Shown: piece by piece, positions 1 to 8,040 of the stretch
Position numbering within the stretch: position 1 is the first letter of the stretch
Layout: the number at the start of each line of letters is the position of its first letter
Assembly: GCF_002967715.1 (NCBI RefSeq)
Contig: NZ_PUIA01000057.1
Location: 1-64,000 of the forward strand
Reading direction: 5' to 3'
Length of the DNA: 64,000 nucleotides
Source of the DNA: Blastopirellula marina
GTDB lineage: Bacteria; Planctomycetota; Planctomycetia; Pirellulales; Pirellulaceae
Translations under genes and position numbers: made by a program
Notes under the pieces: generated by a model
Told to the model about the DNA's origin: nothing
Databases searched by the model: none
What the model saw: the letters and a program-made list of their open reading frames with translations, nothing else

Positions 1-2
1 GT

Positions 3-353
3 AGCGACAACGGCCCTGAGTTCATCAGCCGTCGCGTGCAGCAGTTCCTAAAGAAGATCGACGTGGGTTCGTCGTTCATCGAACCTGGCAGCCCGTGGCA
101 GAATGGATACGTCGAAAGCTTCCACAGCCGCCTCCGCGACGAATGCCTGGACTGCGAACTGTTCGCGACGCTGGCCGAGGCCCGCACGATCATCACGGCG
201 TGGAGACAAACATACAACCACCGTCGCCCGCACGGCAGTCTGGGCGGTCAGACCCCCGCAGACTTCGCGTCGCAGTGGCCTGCTTCCGTTCGGGCTACGC
301 CCTCACTCCAGCAGCCCACTGCGATTCCTTTTACCCAATCCGAACTCTCATAA
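3..353 (+). CDS. IS3-family transposase (OrfB), C-terminal part only
   Basis: This is the C-terminal part of an IS3-family DDE transposase; the gene begins before the window and the frame is open at the left edge. The visible part starts with SDNGPEF, which holds the second Asp of the DDE triad, and continues with SPWQNGYVESFH, which holds the catalytic Glu. The NHRRPHGSLGGQTP stretch is the usual IS3 C-terminal signature. The stop codon lies just before a probable IS right end near base 376. Family assignment is firm; whether the element is intact cannot be judged because its left end is not in the window. Confidence 0.92.
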   Translation, partial: SDNGPEFISRRVQQFLKKIDVGSSFIEPGSPWQNGYVESFHSRLRDECLDCELFATLAEARTIITAWRQTYNHRRPHGSLGGQTPADFASQWPASVRATPSLQQPTAIPFTQSELS

Positions 354-968
354 CGGTGGGCCAGGTTTTTGGGGCATTTCAAGACCGACTGGCCCGTACT
401 CTCCAGATTGCGCCTCATCGAGGGACAATTTACGGAAGCCATACTTGATCTTTTGTACATGTCCGCCCTTGTGAAATGAAAACGTCGCAGTGCGCCGTAC
501 TCGTCTACGTGCGTCTGGTATGTAGAGACCATGGCGGAGTGTGGCCATGCCCATTTGAATCTCCCAATCCGGATCAGCGGTATCTAGATTATCGCCGAAC
601 AGAATTACACGAGTACCAACGTCGACTGCGTCCTGGACGAAAATCCATTGGAGGCGAGGATTCCTGAAAATCTTGCTAAGATCCTCCGCAATCACTAGAT
701 CAACATTGCCCGTCGATATGAGATCCATGGCTTCTAGCGCAGTTGCACGATCAGCGATCAGTCCGCTTGATTGTTCCCCCAACTCCGTCAGGTCAAGAGG
801 ACCGTCGTAAATGCCTGACAAAACGTTCCGCACTGCTGCAAATGAGGATTGAAGATCCAACTGAGTTTTAGCCTCTGATTCCTTGGGCTTTGAAACTCGA
901 CCAATCGCAACCGTCACGAGAGGTCCATTAGGCACCCTGGGAATGAGAGGAGTGGGATAAATATACAT
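348..968 (-). pseudogene. Serine recombinase, N-terminal catalytic domain, truncated by the IS3 element
   Basis: The N-terminal half resembles the resolvase/invertase catalytic domain: VAIGRVSKPKE carries the expected catalytic Ser, followed by a Gln-containing helix start, a GEQSSG segment and EDLSKIFRNP, the counterpart of the usual DRLxR motif with Lys replacing the first Arg. A recombinase-type domain seems to begin near residue 170 (YGFRKLSLDE). It is then cut: the last residues, MPQKPGPPL, are encoded by the end of the IS element, and the stop lies inside it. Large serine recombinases are normally several hundred residues, so the DNA-binding part is missing. The gene is probably inactive for recombination, though the catalytic domain could still be made. 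Confidence 0.75.
354..376. repeat. Probable right terminal inverted repeat of the IS3 element
   Basis: Immediately after the transposase stop comes a stretch ending in TTTTTGGGGCA, a typical IS3-style terminus placement. The recombinase frame from the other strand reads into it and stops there, which marks the junction. The left partner repeat is outside the window, so the exact border is inferred. Confidence 0.5.
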
Positions 969-1016
969 CGACTTTTGGAACCTCTGTTGAATCGCAGAAA
1001 TCCCGAGGTCAGACCG

Positions 1017-1033
1017 TTGTCACAGTGTGACAA
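1017..1033. promoter_or_regulatory. Perfect palindrome TTGTCAC-AGT-GTGACAA
   Basis: A 17-base perfect inverted repeat with 7-base arms and a 3-base centre lies about 50 bases upstream of the recombinase start. Its size and place fit a repressor operator for that gene; the regulator is unknown. Confidence 0.45.
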
Positions 1034-1131
1034 AGAAAGCCACATTAGATGAGAGAACGTGACCAACGATGACCAAACCTGGCTATTCACAACTCGTTTA
1101 ACGTCTTGGATTTATCGACGCAAACTCAATC

Positions 1132-1147
1132 TGTAACATAAGTTACA
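1132..1147. promoter_or_regulatory. Perfect palindrome TGTAAC-ATAA-GTTACA
   Basis: A 16-base inverted repeat with 6-base arms in the same gene-free stretch (969-1365). It could be an operator for a transcript starting here, but no gene is positioned to confirm this. Confidence 0.35.
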
Positions 1148-1185
1148 AAATAGCGTTTTCCGAATCCCGTTCTCTCCGCTTTCGG

Positions 1186-1242
1186 AATAAGGCTCGCCGT
1201 AAGGTCTTCACTTAAAAGGCTTTACGGCGAGCCTTATTTTTT
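1186..1242 (+). terminator. 17-base-pair perfect hairpin followed by a T tract
   Basis: The arms at 1186-1202 and 1222-1238 are exact reverse complements around a 19-base loop, and TTTTTT follows on the plus strand. This is the form of a strong rho-independent terminator, but no plus-strand gene precedes it in 377-1185. The nearby gene on the minus strand ends at 1366, and on that strand no T tract follows. It may end a lost or unseen plus-strand transcript, work in both directions as an RNA structure, or be a remnant of a mobile element. Apart from the two palindromes and this hairpin I see nothing in 969-1365. Confidence 0.55.
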
Positions 1243-1365
1243 ATCCCAGTCGATTGGGACAAAATCGGTCATCATGAAAGATGGTTGGCTTGCTGCAGGG
1301 CGAAATACCTCACAAGCTAACACGAACCGTGGGAGGTCCGGTATCTTTTGTGGCAGTTACCCCAG

Positions 1366-2124
1366 TCAGGCGTAGCTAGTTAAACGCACCATATAAAAAA
1401 GCCCGATCGCAAGTATCAGAAGGGCTCGGATGTGGGGCCAGGGCAAGTTCCTGGCCCTTTGGGAGACGTTTGTTAATCGTTTTCCAAATAACTGAAGACA
1501 GATGCCCACCCCGGAAAGGGACGTGGCGATGCCGGCGGCAAAGAGGGCGATTATGCCATAGGCAACCCAGGGCTGGCCGGTAGAAAGACCTGTGAAGTAG
1601 GCGACCAAGGCCGATGGACAAGGTAGCAGCCCAACCGCGATCCCCAGCAAGGCAGTTGTTGAAAAGCTGTTTCTGCTGGAAGACTTTTCTAGAGAATTAT
1701 TCGCACCAGGATTGCTCGACGACTCAAGTTGGATCAACTCGTTGTGTTCGCAGCAGGAGTCATGCTTGTGGTGGTGGCAGCAAGCCGTTTTCTTTCCCGA
1801 CATTGCCTTCCACAACATCCAGGCCCCTACGCAGAGAACCAAGCCGGCGCTTATCCACTGTAGCAAGTCGGACACGAAATGCTCGTGGTGGTGGTCGCCA
1901 GACACGACGTGATGAGTCAGGTGCACCGCAAACGCAATCGCAAACAGGGAAAGCGAATGGGATAAAGCGGTGCTCAGTCCCATGACGACCGGGTGCCAGA
2001 GACTCCTCTTTTCTCCTGCCAGGTAAACCAACATGGCCGTCTTTCCATGCCCCGGTTCCAGGGCGTGGATGGCTCCCAGGAGAAAGGCAAATCCGAGAGT
2101 CAGTTCATGCGTGTGGTTATGCAT
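1366..2124 (-). CDS. NicO/RcnA-like metal exporter
   Basis: A 252-residue multi-spanning membrane protein of the NicO (high-affinity nickel transport / RcnA) superfamily. Residues 18-29 (GAIHALEPGHGK) carry the conserved His pair of the family, and LLPCPSALV near 167 is the second family motif. A His- and Cys-rich loop (CCHHHKHDSCCEH, about 115-127) and a second cluster (HHHEH near 78) suggest metal sensing or loading on a loop, as in RcnA. The substrate could be nickel, cobalt or zinc; the sequence does not decide. It is the last gene of the long minus-strand cluster, 47 bases after the P-type ATPase gene, and so probably acts in the same metal pathway. Confidence 0.8.
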   Translation of the reverse strand: MHNHTHELTLGFAFLLGAIHALEPGHGKTAMLVYLAGEKRSLWHPVVMGLSTALSHSLSLFAIAFAVHLTHHVVSGDHHHEHFVSDLLQWISAGLVLCVGAWMLWKAMSGKKTACCHHHKHDSCCEHNELIQLESSSNPGANNSLEKSSSRNSFSTTALLGIAVGLLPCPSALVAYFTGLSTGQPWVAYGIIALFAAGIATSLSGVGICLQLFGKRLTNVSQRARNLPWPHIRALLILAIGLFYMVRLTSYA

Positions 2125-2171
2125 CGTATTATCCTGTCAGGAAAAGCATGGGCGGTACGCAGCGGACAATC

Positions 2172-4112
2172 TCAAGACATTCTCGATTGGTTAGTGGGTT
2201 GCCATTTCCAGCGCAAAATCGCCGCACTATTGATAATGACGAATGCTTCGCCGATGTTCTGAAGGACCGCACCTGCGATAGGAGTAATCGTTCCGGCCGA
2301 GGCCATTCCGAGCATCAACAGCGTGAGTCCCGCACCGATGAGCACATTGCGGTGGATCGTTGCTTTGGTTTTGGCGGCTAGTACCATCGCCATGGGTAGT
2401 CGATCCAGTTGATGGGTCATCAGGACAATATCGGCGCTACGCATCGTAATGTCCGCACCGCCGACTCCCATCGCTACGCCAACATTGCCTGCGGCAAGTG
2501 CCGGGGCATCATTAATTCCGTCTCCCACGACCATGACGTTGTAGCCTGCCTGCTTTTCCAACTCGACCACTTGTAGTTTTTCGGATGGAAGTACCTCAGA
2601 AACAATCTCGTCGACACCGACCTCTTGGCCTATCTGCAAGGCTACCGCTGCACGGTCCCCTGTTAGCAGAACGGTGCGTTCGACCCGCAAGTCTCGCAGC
2701 AATTGGATTACCTGCGACGAGTCGGCACGTGCATGATCGGAAAGACAGATACATCCAAGTGGTCGTTTTGCCTCGCCAGAGATCTCGGCGGCCCAGACCA
2801 TAGGGCCGAAGTGTTCGATCGCCTGCGTTTTAATTCCTTCCTGGTTGAGCCAGCTTTCACGCCCCAAGAGGACATTTCGTCCGTCCGGGTAGTGCATCCG
2901 AATACCTAGGCCAGGGACTTCTTCGACATCCTCGGCGTCAACGAAAGACAGATCTTGCTGTTTGCCATACCGGGCAATGGCCTTGGAAACGGGATGCTGG
3001 TTAATAGAGACGCCTGCCAGTACGGCCTGAACGACCTCTCGCTCCTCGCAGGAAAACGAAACAACACGACAAACATCCAATTGCCCGGTGGTCACAGTCC
3101 CAGTCTTGTCGAAAACGACACTATTGATCTCGCTCAGGGCCTCGAGGAACCGAGCATTCTTCACGAGAATGCCATGCCGGGATGCCACTGCCAGGGCTGC
3201 GACCATGGCCGCAGGACCGGCGATGAGAAATGGTCCAGGACAACCCACGACCAATACCGTGATGGCACGGGTCACATCGTGTGTGAGGAAAAGAGTAATG
3301 CCGGCGATCATCAATACGGCCAGAACAAAATACTTCGCATATTGTTCCACCAAACGAAGAACGCGCGTCTTCGACCGCTCGGCCTCTTGGAACAACTCTA
3401 AGACTTTCGCAAGGGTTGTGTCGTCACCGGTTGAAGTGACTCGGGCTCGGATCAACCCGTTCAAGTTCATGGAACCAGCGAAAACTTTCGAACCGGGACT
3501 GACTTCTTCTGGGGTCGATTCGCCAGTGATCGATGACTGATCAATTGCCGCATGTCCATGCAAAACAACGGCATCGGCTGGAATGCTTTCACCGGGCGCA
3601 ATGACAATCGTATCTCCGACTCTCAACACCGATGCCGCGATGGAAAGTTCCGTTCCGTCTTCGGCAAGCCTGCGAGCAAGGTTCGACTGCAACGCTTGAA
3701 GACCAGCTATCGCCGAATTTGCGCCGAGGATGCTGCGTTCTTCCAGAAAGAACGCTACACTCAGTATCACCGGAACAATAACTGCCGTAGTAAAATCACC
3801 AATCGCGAATGCGGCAAGCGCCGCGATGCTTACCAACTGGGCGCTATAGTATTCTGGCGATTCGCGAAATAGCCCCCACAAGGCTTCCCATAGGATCGGA
3901 GCAAGTACCAGGAGTGCTGCCGCTGCCTGAAATGCTGCCCCCAGTGATAGCTGCTCGGCTGGCATTAAACGCTCAATCAGAATTCCAACCACCAGCAGCG
4001 ATGCAGCGACTAAGGCCGTGCTGAAGCGAATGCTCATTCGCCACTTTTCGTATGTAGTGAGGCCAGCGTCGAGGTCGGTCTGGATTCTTTTCGCTACCGA
4101 TACGGAACTCAT
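2172..4112 (-). CDS. P1B-type heavy-metal ATPase with CPG instead of CPC
   Basis: A 646-residue P-type ATPase with all catalytic signatures: TGES (about 196-199), the phosphorylation loop DKTGT (335-339), the nucleotide-site His-Pro pair (QHP, about 372-374) and GDGIND (530-535). It lacks the N-terminal HMA or His-rich metal-binding domain common in CopA/ZntA and begins directly at the membrane part. The intramembrane metal motif, normally CPC, CPH or SPC, reads GCPGPFLIAGP here (CPG, 291-293), and the last membrane segment has IGEAF where an Asp or His-Glu-Gly is usual. These changes suggest a different metal or ligand set. The start overlaps the upstream SPFH gene by ATGA, so the two are translationally coupled. 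Confidence 0.9.
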   Translation of the reverse strand: MSSVSVAKRIQTDLDAGLTTYEKWRMSIRFSTALVAASLLVVGILIERLMPAEQLSLGAAFQAAAALLVLAPILWEALWGLFRESPEYYSAQLVSIAALAAFAIGDFTTAVIVPVILSVAFFLEERSILGANSAIAGLQALQSNLARRLAEDGTELSIAASVLRVGDTIVIAPGESIPADAVVLHGHAAIDQSSITGESTPEEVSPGSKVFAGSMNLNGLIRARVTSTGDDTTLAKVLELFQEAERSKTRVLRLVEQYAKYFVLAVLMIAGITLFLTHDVTRAITVLVVGCPGPFLIAGPAAMVAALAVASRHGILVKNARFLEALSEINSVVFDKTGTVTTGQLDVCRVVSFSCEEREVVQAVLAGVSINQHPVSKAIARYGKQQDLSFVDAEDVEEVPGLGIRMHYPDGRNVLLGRESWLNQEGIKTQAIEHFGPMVWAAEISGEAKRPLGCICLSDHARADSSQVIQLLRDLRVERTVLLTGDRAAVALQIGQEVGVDEIVSEVLPSEKLQVVELEKQAGYNVMVVGDGINDAPALAAGNVGVAMGVGGADITMRSADIVLMTHQLDRLPMAMVLAAKTKATIHRNVLIGAGLTLLMLGMASAGTITPIAGAVLQNIGEAFVIINSAAILRWKWQPTNQSRMS

Positions 4113-5194
4113 GGGCCTTGCTCCTTGGCTGGGTTGCTAACAACAGAAGGAGACTTCTCTAAAGAACTCTTGGGAGAGATGACAATCCGAGTCCCTGGGG
4201 CTACAAACTTGAGACGCCCGACCGACTGCATAATCTGCTCCATGGCTTCCAGGTAGAGACGCGACCAAACCAATTCGGGATTAGCCAGGTACTGGGCATA
4301 GACTTTGTCAAAGAGGGTTACCTCCTCGTCTGCTTTGGTAGTCACATCGGTTTGGAAGCGGGTTGCCTCGTTGACCAGTGTATAGCGATCGGCCTCGGCC
4401 TTGGGGAGCGTTCGGGCGGCAAAGCCTTCGGCCTCGCGTTTTCGAGTTTCAATATGAATCTGTTCGCTCTGAACATTCTCGAATGCTTCGGCTAGTTGTG
4501 GCGTGGGAATAATCTCACGAAATTCAACCGCACTGACCTGGATGCCGATGCCAAGTTGATCGAGTCGTTGCTGGAGGCTGTCGCGAACTGCGATCGGCAA
4601 ACGCTCGACCTCTTCCGCACGCGTTGAACGTTGCAAACGCAGAGTATCCATCGCATTCCAGCCAGCAATCGTCTGGACAATCGAAGCGGCAGCTGCCTCC
4701 TTGAGGATGTGTTCCGGCCGATCAGCTTGAAAGTGAAACGCAACCGGATCGGAAATCCGATATTTCACACGAACATTGGTCTGCAAAATGTGCTGGTCCC
4801 CACAAAGGACATAGCCATCACGAATTGGATCGAGTGCCGTTGCATTGTTACTGGCAGCACCAAGTTGCAGCCGATCGATCGCGACTTCCCTTTCTTCTTT
4901 GACAGGAATGCGAATGACCTCATCAATGGGATAAGGCAACGCCAACAAGATTCCAGGCGGCTGGACGTGGTCACCGGGTGTGTCGCCGACCAGCTTGCCA
5001 AAGCGCGTCAACAAGGCAACTTCGTTTGGTTGAACCATGGTAATGCCGGAACACCAGAACAGGATAATCAACAGTGCGGCAAGTAATCCAATGATCCGCA
5101 TGCCGGCACCAACGCCGGCCCCGATCTGCTCGGTACGGCGGGAGCGGCTTTCTTTCGGCGGTGGTGGAAGAGGAAAATCACGTTGACCACTCAT
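4109..5194 (-). CDS. HflK-like SPFH membrane protein
   Basis: A 361-residue protein with a Pro-rich cytoplasmic N-terminus, one membrane segment (about residues 31-52) and an SPFH/band-7 domain beginning at MVQPNEVALLTRFGK. The PGDHVQPPGILLALPYPIDEV stretch is the family's entry motif. A charged, coiled-coil-prone region (EQIHIETRKREAEGFAART) follows, as in HflK. In bacteria HflK/HflC form a large cage around FtsH; no ftsH is present here and the cluster contains transporters instead, so a scaffold or quality-control role for the metal pumps is inferred. It overlaps both neighbours by four bases. Confidence 0.85.
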   Translation of the reverse strand: MSGQRDFPLPPPPKESRSRRTEQIGAGVGAGMRIIGLLAALLIILFWCSGITMVQPNEVALLTRFGKLVGDTPGDHVQPPGILLALPYPIDEVIRIPVKEEREVAIDRLQLGAASNNATALDPIRDGYVLCGDQHILQTNVRVKYRISDPVAFHFQADRPEHILKEAAAASIVQTIAGWNAMDTLRLQRSTRAEEVERLPIAVRDSLQQRLDQLGIGIQVSAVEFREIIPTPQLAEAFENVQSEQIHIETRKREAEGFAARTLPKAEADRYTLVNEATRFQTDVTTKADEEVTLFDKVYAQYLANPELVWSRLYLEAMEQIMQSVGRLKFVAPGTRIVISPKSSLEKSPSVVSNPAKEQGP

Positions 5195-6219
5195 GGCTGG
5201 ACCTCTGCCGTTCCCCTCGATGCGTCTTGAGGAATTTGGGCCGTGTGGTCTTGTGTCGTCGTCGACTGAGTGGACGGCAACGCCGTCTTAGGAAGGGATG
5301 GAGGTTGCGTTAGTAGGTCCATGAACCCTTCATTGGTGCGTAGGATAATTGTCGAGTCGCTTCCCAGGCTTCGCTTGAGTGCTTCCAACGAACGCCAATA
5401 CCGGTAGAACTCTGGATCTCGCAGGTGAGCTTGTGCATAGATTTCGGATACCTTTTGCTCGGCATCGGCGCGAATACGGCCTGCTTCCAATCGGCCGTCT
5501 CGCAGAATCTCTTCGCTCCGCACAACGGCATCGTCGCGAATCGCGTTGGCATTTTTCTCGCCCAGGGCTCGCAGCTGCTTGGCTGCCGCTTCCCGTTCGG
5601 CTTTCATTTGGGCCAGCACTGCCGAGACATTGGAAGACTCGTAGGCAATTCGATTGATCCCGATTTGTAAAATCTGAATTCCGAACTTGTCGCGGGCATC
5701 CTGCTGCACATCTTCTAAAAGTAACTGTTCGATGCGTTCGGTTTGAAGTTGAGCCGAATCGGTTGAAACCAACGAGGATAGATCGTAACCGCCCATTCGC
5801 GTGTTCTTGGCGGCGGTAACCATTCCATCGATTTTGGCAGATACGGCTTCGACACTTCCGGAGGACTGAATAAACAGCAATGGGTCCGCGACGTTCCATA
5901 CCACAAATGTCGAGAGAACCACGTTGCGGCGATCATGCGTTAGGGTTGCCGTGTAGGGTGTATTGAAGACATGTTGCCGCAAGTCGACTACGCGTGCTTC
6001 CTCGACGGGCCAAGGGAGTTTGAAATAGGCACCAGGTTCCATCAACTGCCGGGTTGGTTTGCCGAATCGAGTGACCACGACCGACGTCCCCTCGGCTACC
6101 TGCAGGTAGCAGGGATAGGCCACAAGCAGGATGAAGATCGAAATTCCCAGGCCGATCCTCATGACTCTCGTCCAGAGTGGTGCTGCCTGATTCGATTGAT
6201 TTTCGATTGCGTTTTCCAT
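5191..6219 (-). CDS. HflC-like SPFH membrane protein
   Basis: A 342-residue SPFH protein with one membrane segment near the N-terminus and the typical HflC opening (VAEGTSVVVTRFGKP, then PGAYFKLPWPVEEARVVDLR). The EREAAAKQLRALGEKNANAIR region, rich in Ala, Glu and Arg, is the coiled-coil part and DPEFYRYWRSLEALKRSL is the conserved C-terminal piece of HflC. I prefer the ATG at 6219 to the in-frame TTG at 6240, which directly follows the upstream stop codon; neither has a strong ribosome site. It pairs with the HflK-like gene immediately downstream. Confidence 0.85.
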   Translation of the reverse strand: MENAIENQSNQAAPLWTRVMRIGLGISIFILLVAYPCYLQVAEGTSVVVTRFGKPTRQLMEPGAYFKLPWPVEEARVVDLRQHVFNTPYTATLTHDRRNVVLSTFVVWNVADPLLFIQSSGSVEAVSAKIDGMVTAAKNTRMGGYDLSSLVSTDSAQLQTERIEQLLLEDVQQDARDKFGIQILQIGINRIAYESSNVSAVLAQMKAEREAAAKQLRALGEKNANAIRDDAVVRSEEILRDGRLEAGRIRADAEQKVSEIYAQAHLRDPEFYRYWRSLEALKRSLGSDSTIILRTNEGFMDLLTQPPSLPKTALPSTQSTTTQDHTAQIPQDASRGTAEVQP

Positions 6220-6240
6220 GAGACGTATTGTGCCGACCAA

Positions 6241-8040
6241 CTAAGGAGAAGGTGATGTGAGTGGTGGTATGACTGTAGGAGTTAAAGAGGTATTGGGTTC
6301 CGTAACGAGCACATCCTGAAGCTGAGAATCGATCACGTAGACCTGCCGCCCAGGCAGTGCTTTCTCGTAGGTATCGAACCAGAGTCGTGTTCGATACGTT
6401 TCCGGGGCTGCGCGATAGGCTTTGCTGGCTTCCGCAAAGTGAGACGCTTCTTGACCGGCCAGGCCGACACGCTTTGCGGCAGCCTGCTTGGCGGATGCGA
6501 CGAGCGCAGCAGATTCTTTCTCCGCAGTGAGAAGCTTGGCTTGGGCGTCGCCGCGTGCTTGAATTACGATTCGCTCGGCATCGCTCTCGGCGTTGCTGAC
6601 ATCCAAATAGGCGTCGGCTGCTTCGACGGGGGGATGCAGACTCAGCAAACTGACATCCACGATCTCGATCCCCAACTGCATCTTCCGCGACTTCTCGGTC
6701 ACCTTGCTGGCAATTCGCTGAACGAATGCCTGGCGATCCTCCGTAAGCACCTGATCAAGTGTCGCGTTCTCAGTTTCTTCTCTGAGCACCTGATAGGCGA
6801 CAGCTTCGAGCGTCTGTGCTGGATCCGCATGCCGAACGAGATAGTCTTTTAACTGCTCAACGTTCTTACCAACCTGGTAATAGATCTGAGCGTTGACAGC
6901 GACCAACTCCGACTGAGTCCCCAGTACCAGGGCGAACTCATTGGCGTGGGGTTCCGTCCAGAGCATCGAGCGCAGATCGACGGCGACGACGGCCTTTTCA
7001 TCCACCGGCTGCGAAAACCCAATTTGAAGCGTGCGGATCTCTCCCACAGATACACGCCGCACACCCCCAAATGGCCAAGGGTACTTCCAGTGCAAACCTG
7101 GCTGTAGCGGATCTTCTTGGACGCGTCCCAATACTTCGGAGAGTGCCAACTGGTCAGGCTGTACAATCACGAGCGAAGTCGACAACCATAACACCAGTAG
7201 CGATAGCAACAGAGCCACCGGCGTTGCCCGGCGGAAGAATCGAATCGACCAGGAAGACCGAAGACTCAACCCAAAACGCCGCTCTGCAATCTGAAACAAT
7301 GTGTCAACAGGATTTAGTGACGACAGGAGAATTTCACGAAACAGCGAGTCGAGGGGCTGGGGCAATTCTTCAATGCTAGTGCTGGCAATGCGTTCCAGTT
7401 GGAACCAGGCGACCAGCAATCGCAGCACGCTCTCGCCGATTACGACGGCCAGGTAGACGTGAATGATGACGGCAAGCCATTGGGGGATACTCGCCAGACC
7501 CGACGAAGCCAGTTGAGCCGCTGCAGCGAGGAACCACCCCACGCGGGCCTCGTGAAGTGATAACCTGATCAACGCTAGATCGTTGGACGATTCCCCGGCA
7601 ATCCCCTGGGTCACCTTCCCCAAAGCAGTCCACAAGCTTGCTGCCAGCACAGCGAGAATAGCCGAAGTCGCGATCTCTTGCGGAGAAAGTGGACGAGCGA
7701 CTTCAACGCGACCAATAAGCAGTGACATGATCACGCCAACCAGCAGCACGACCAAAGCCCCAGCGGTAAATATCGTATGCAGCGACCAGGCTTCAATAGA
7801 CGTAGGTTGTCCCGACGGAGTTGAAGCTCTGATGTCGATTGAGCGACGAGTCGACCATAGCAGGACGACCATCAGCAGCAGTTGAATCCCCAGACCGCGA
7901 AACAGTGCCGACTCACTATAGAACGCATAGCCAAAGGTTAACGCGGTACTGACGCCAACCATCCACAAAAGCTGCCCGATCCAAGCACGGACTTCAGGAG
8001 ATGGGGGGATGTGCGAATCTTGCTCAGGCACACTACTCAT
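6241..8040 (-). CDS. Polytopic SPFH (HflK-like) protein, third SPFH gene of the operon
   Basis: A 599-residue fusion-like protein. The first half (about residues 20-290) holds several hydrophobic membrane segments, unlike classical HflK which has one; the second half is an SPFH domain starting at VIVQPDQLALSEVLGRVQEDPLQPG and continuing with WKYPWPFGGVRR. An Ala/Glu/Lys-rich coiled-coil segment (DAERIVIQARGDAQAKLL) precedes the conserved AAPETYRTRLWFDTYEKAL end. The polytopic N-terminus could anchor an SPFH cage to a membrane partner (inference). It overlaps the permease gene by ATGA at its start and abuts the HflC-like gene. Confidence 0.82.
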   Translation of the reverse strand: MSSVPEQDSHIPPSPEVRAWIGQLLWMVGVSTALTFGYAFYSESALFRGLGIQLLLMVVLLWSTRRSIDIRASTPSGQPTSIEAWSLHTIFTAGALVVLLVGVIMSLLIGRVEVARPLSPQEIATSAILAVLAASLWTALGKVTQGIAGESSNDLALIRLSLHEARVGWFLAAAAQLASSGLASIPQWLAVIIHVYLAVVIGESVLRLLVAWFQLERIASTSIEELPQPLDSLFREILLSSLNPVDTLFQIAERRFGLSLRSSWSIRFFRRATPVALLLSLLVLWLSTSLVIVQPDQLALSEVLGRVQEDPLQPGLHWKYPWPFGGVRRVSVGEIRTLQIGFSQPVDEKAVVAVDLRSMLWTEPHANEFALVLGTQSELVAVNAQIYYQVGKNVEQLKDYLVRHADPAQTLEAVAYQVLREETENATLDQVLTEDRQAFVQRIASKVTEKSRKMQLGIEIVDVSLLSLHPPVEAADAYLDVSNAESDAERIVIQARGDAQAKLLTAEKESAALVASAKQAAAKRVGLAGQEASHFAEASKAYRAAPETYRTRLWFDTYEKALPGRQVYVIDSQLQDVLVTEPNTSLTPTVIPPLTSPSP

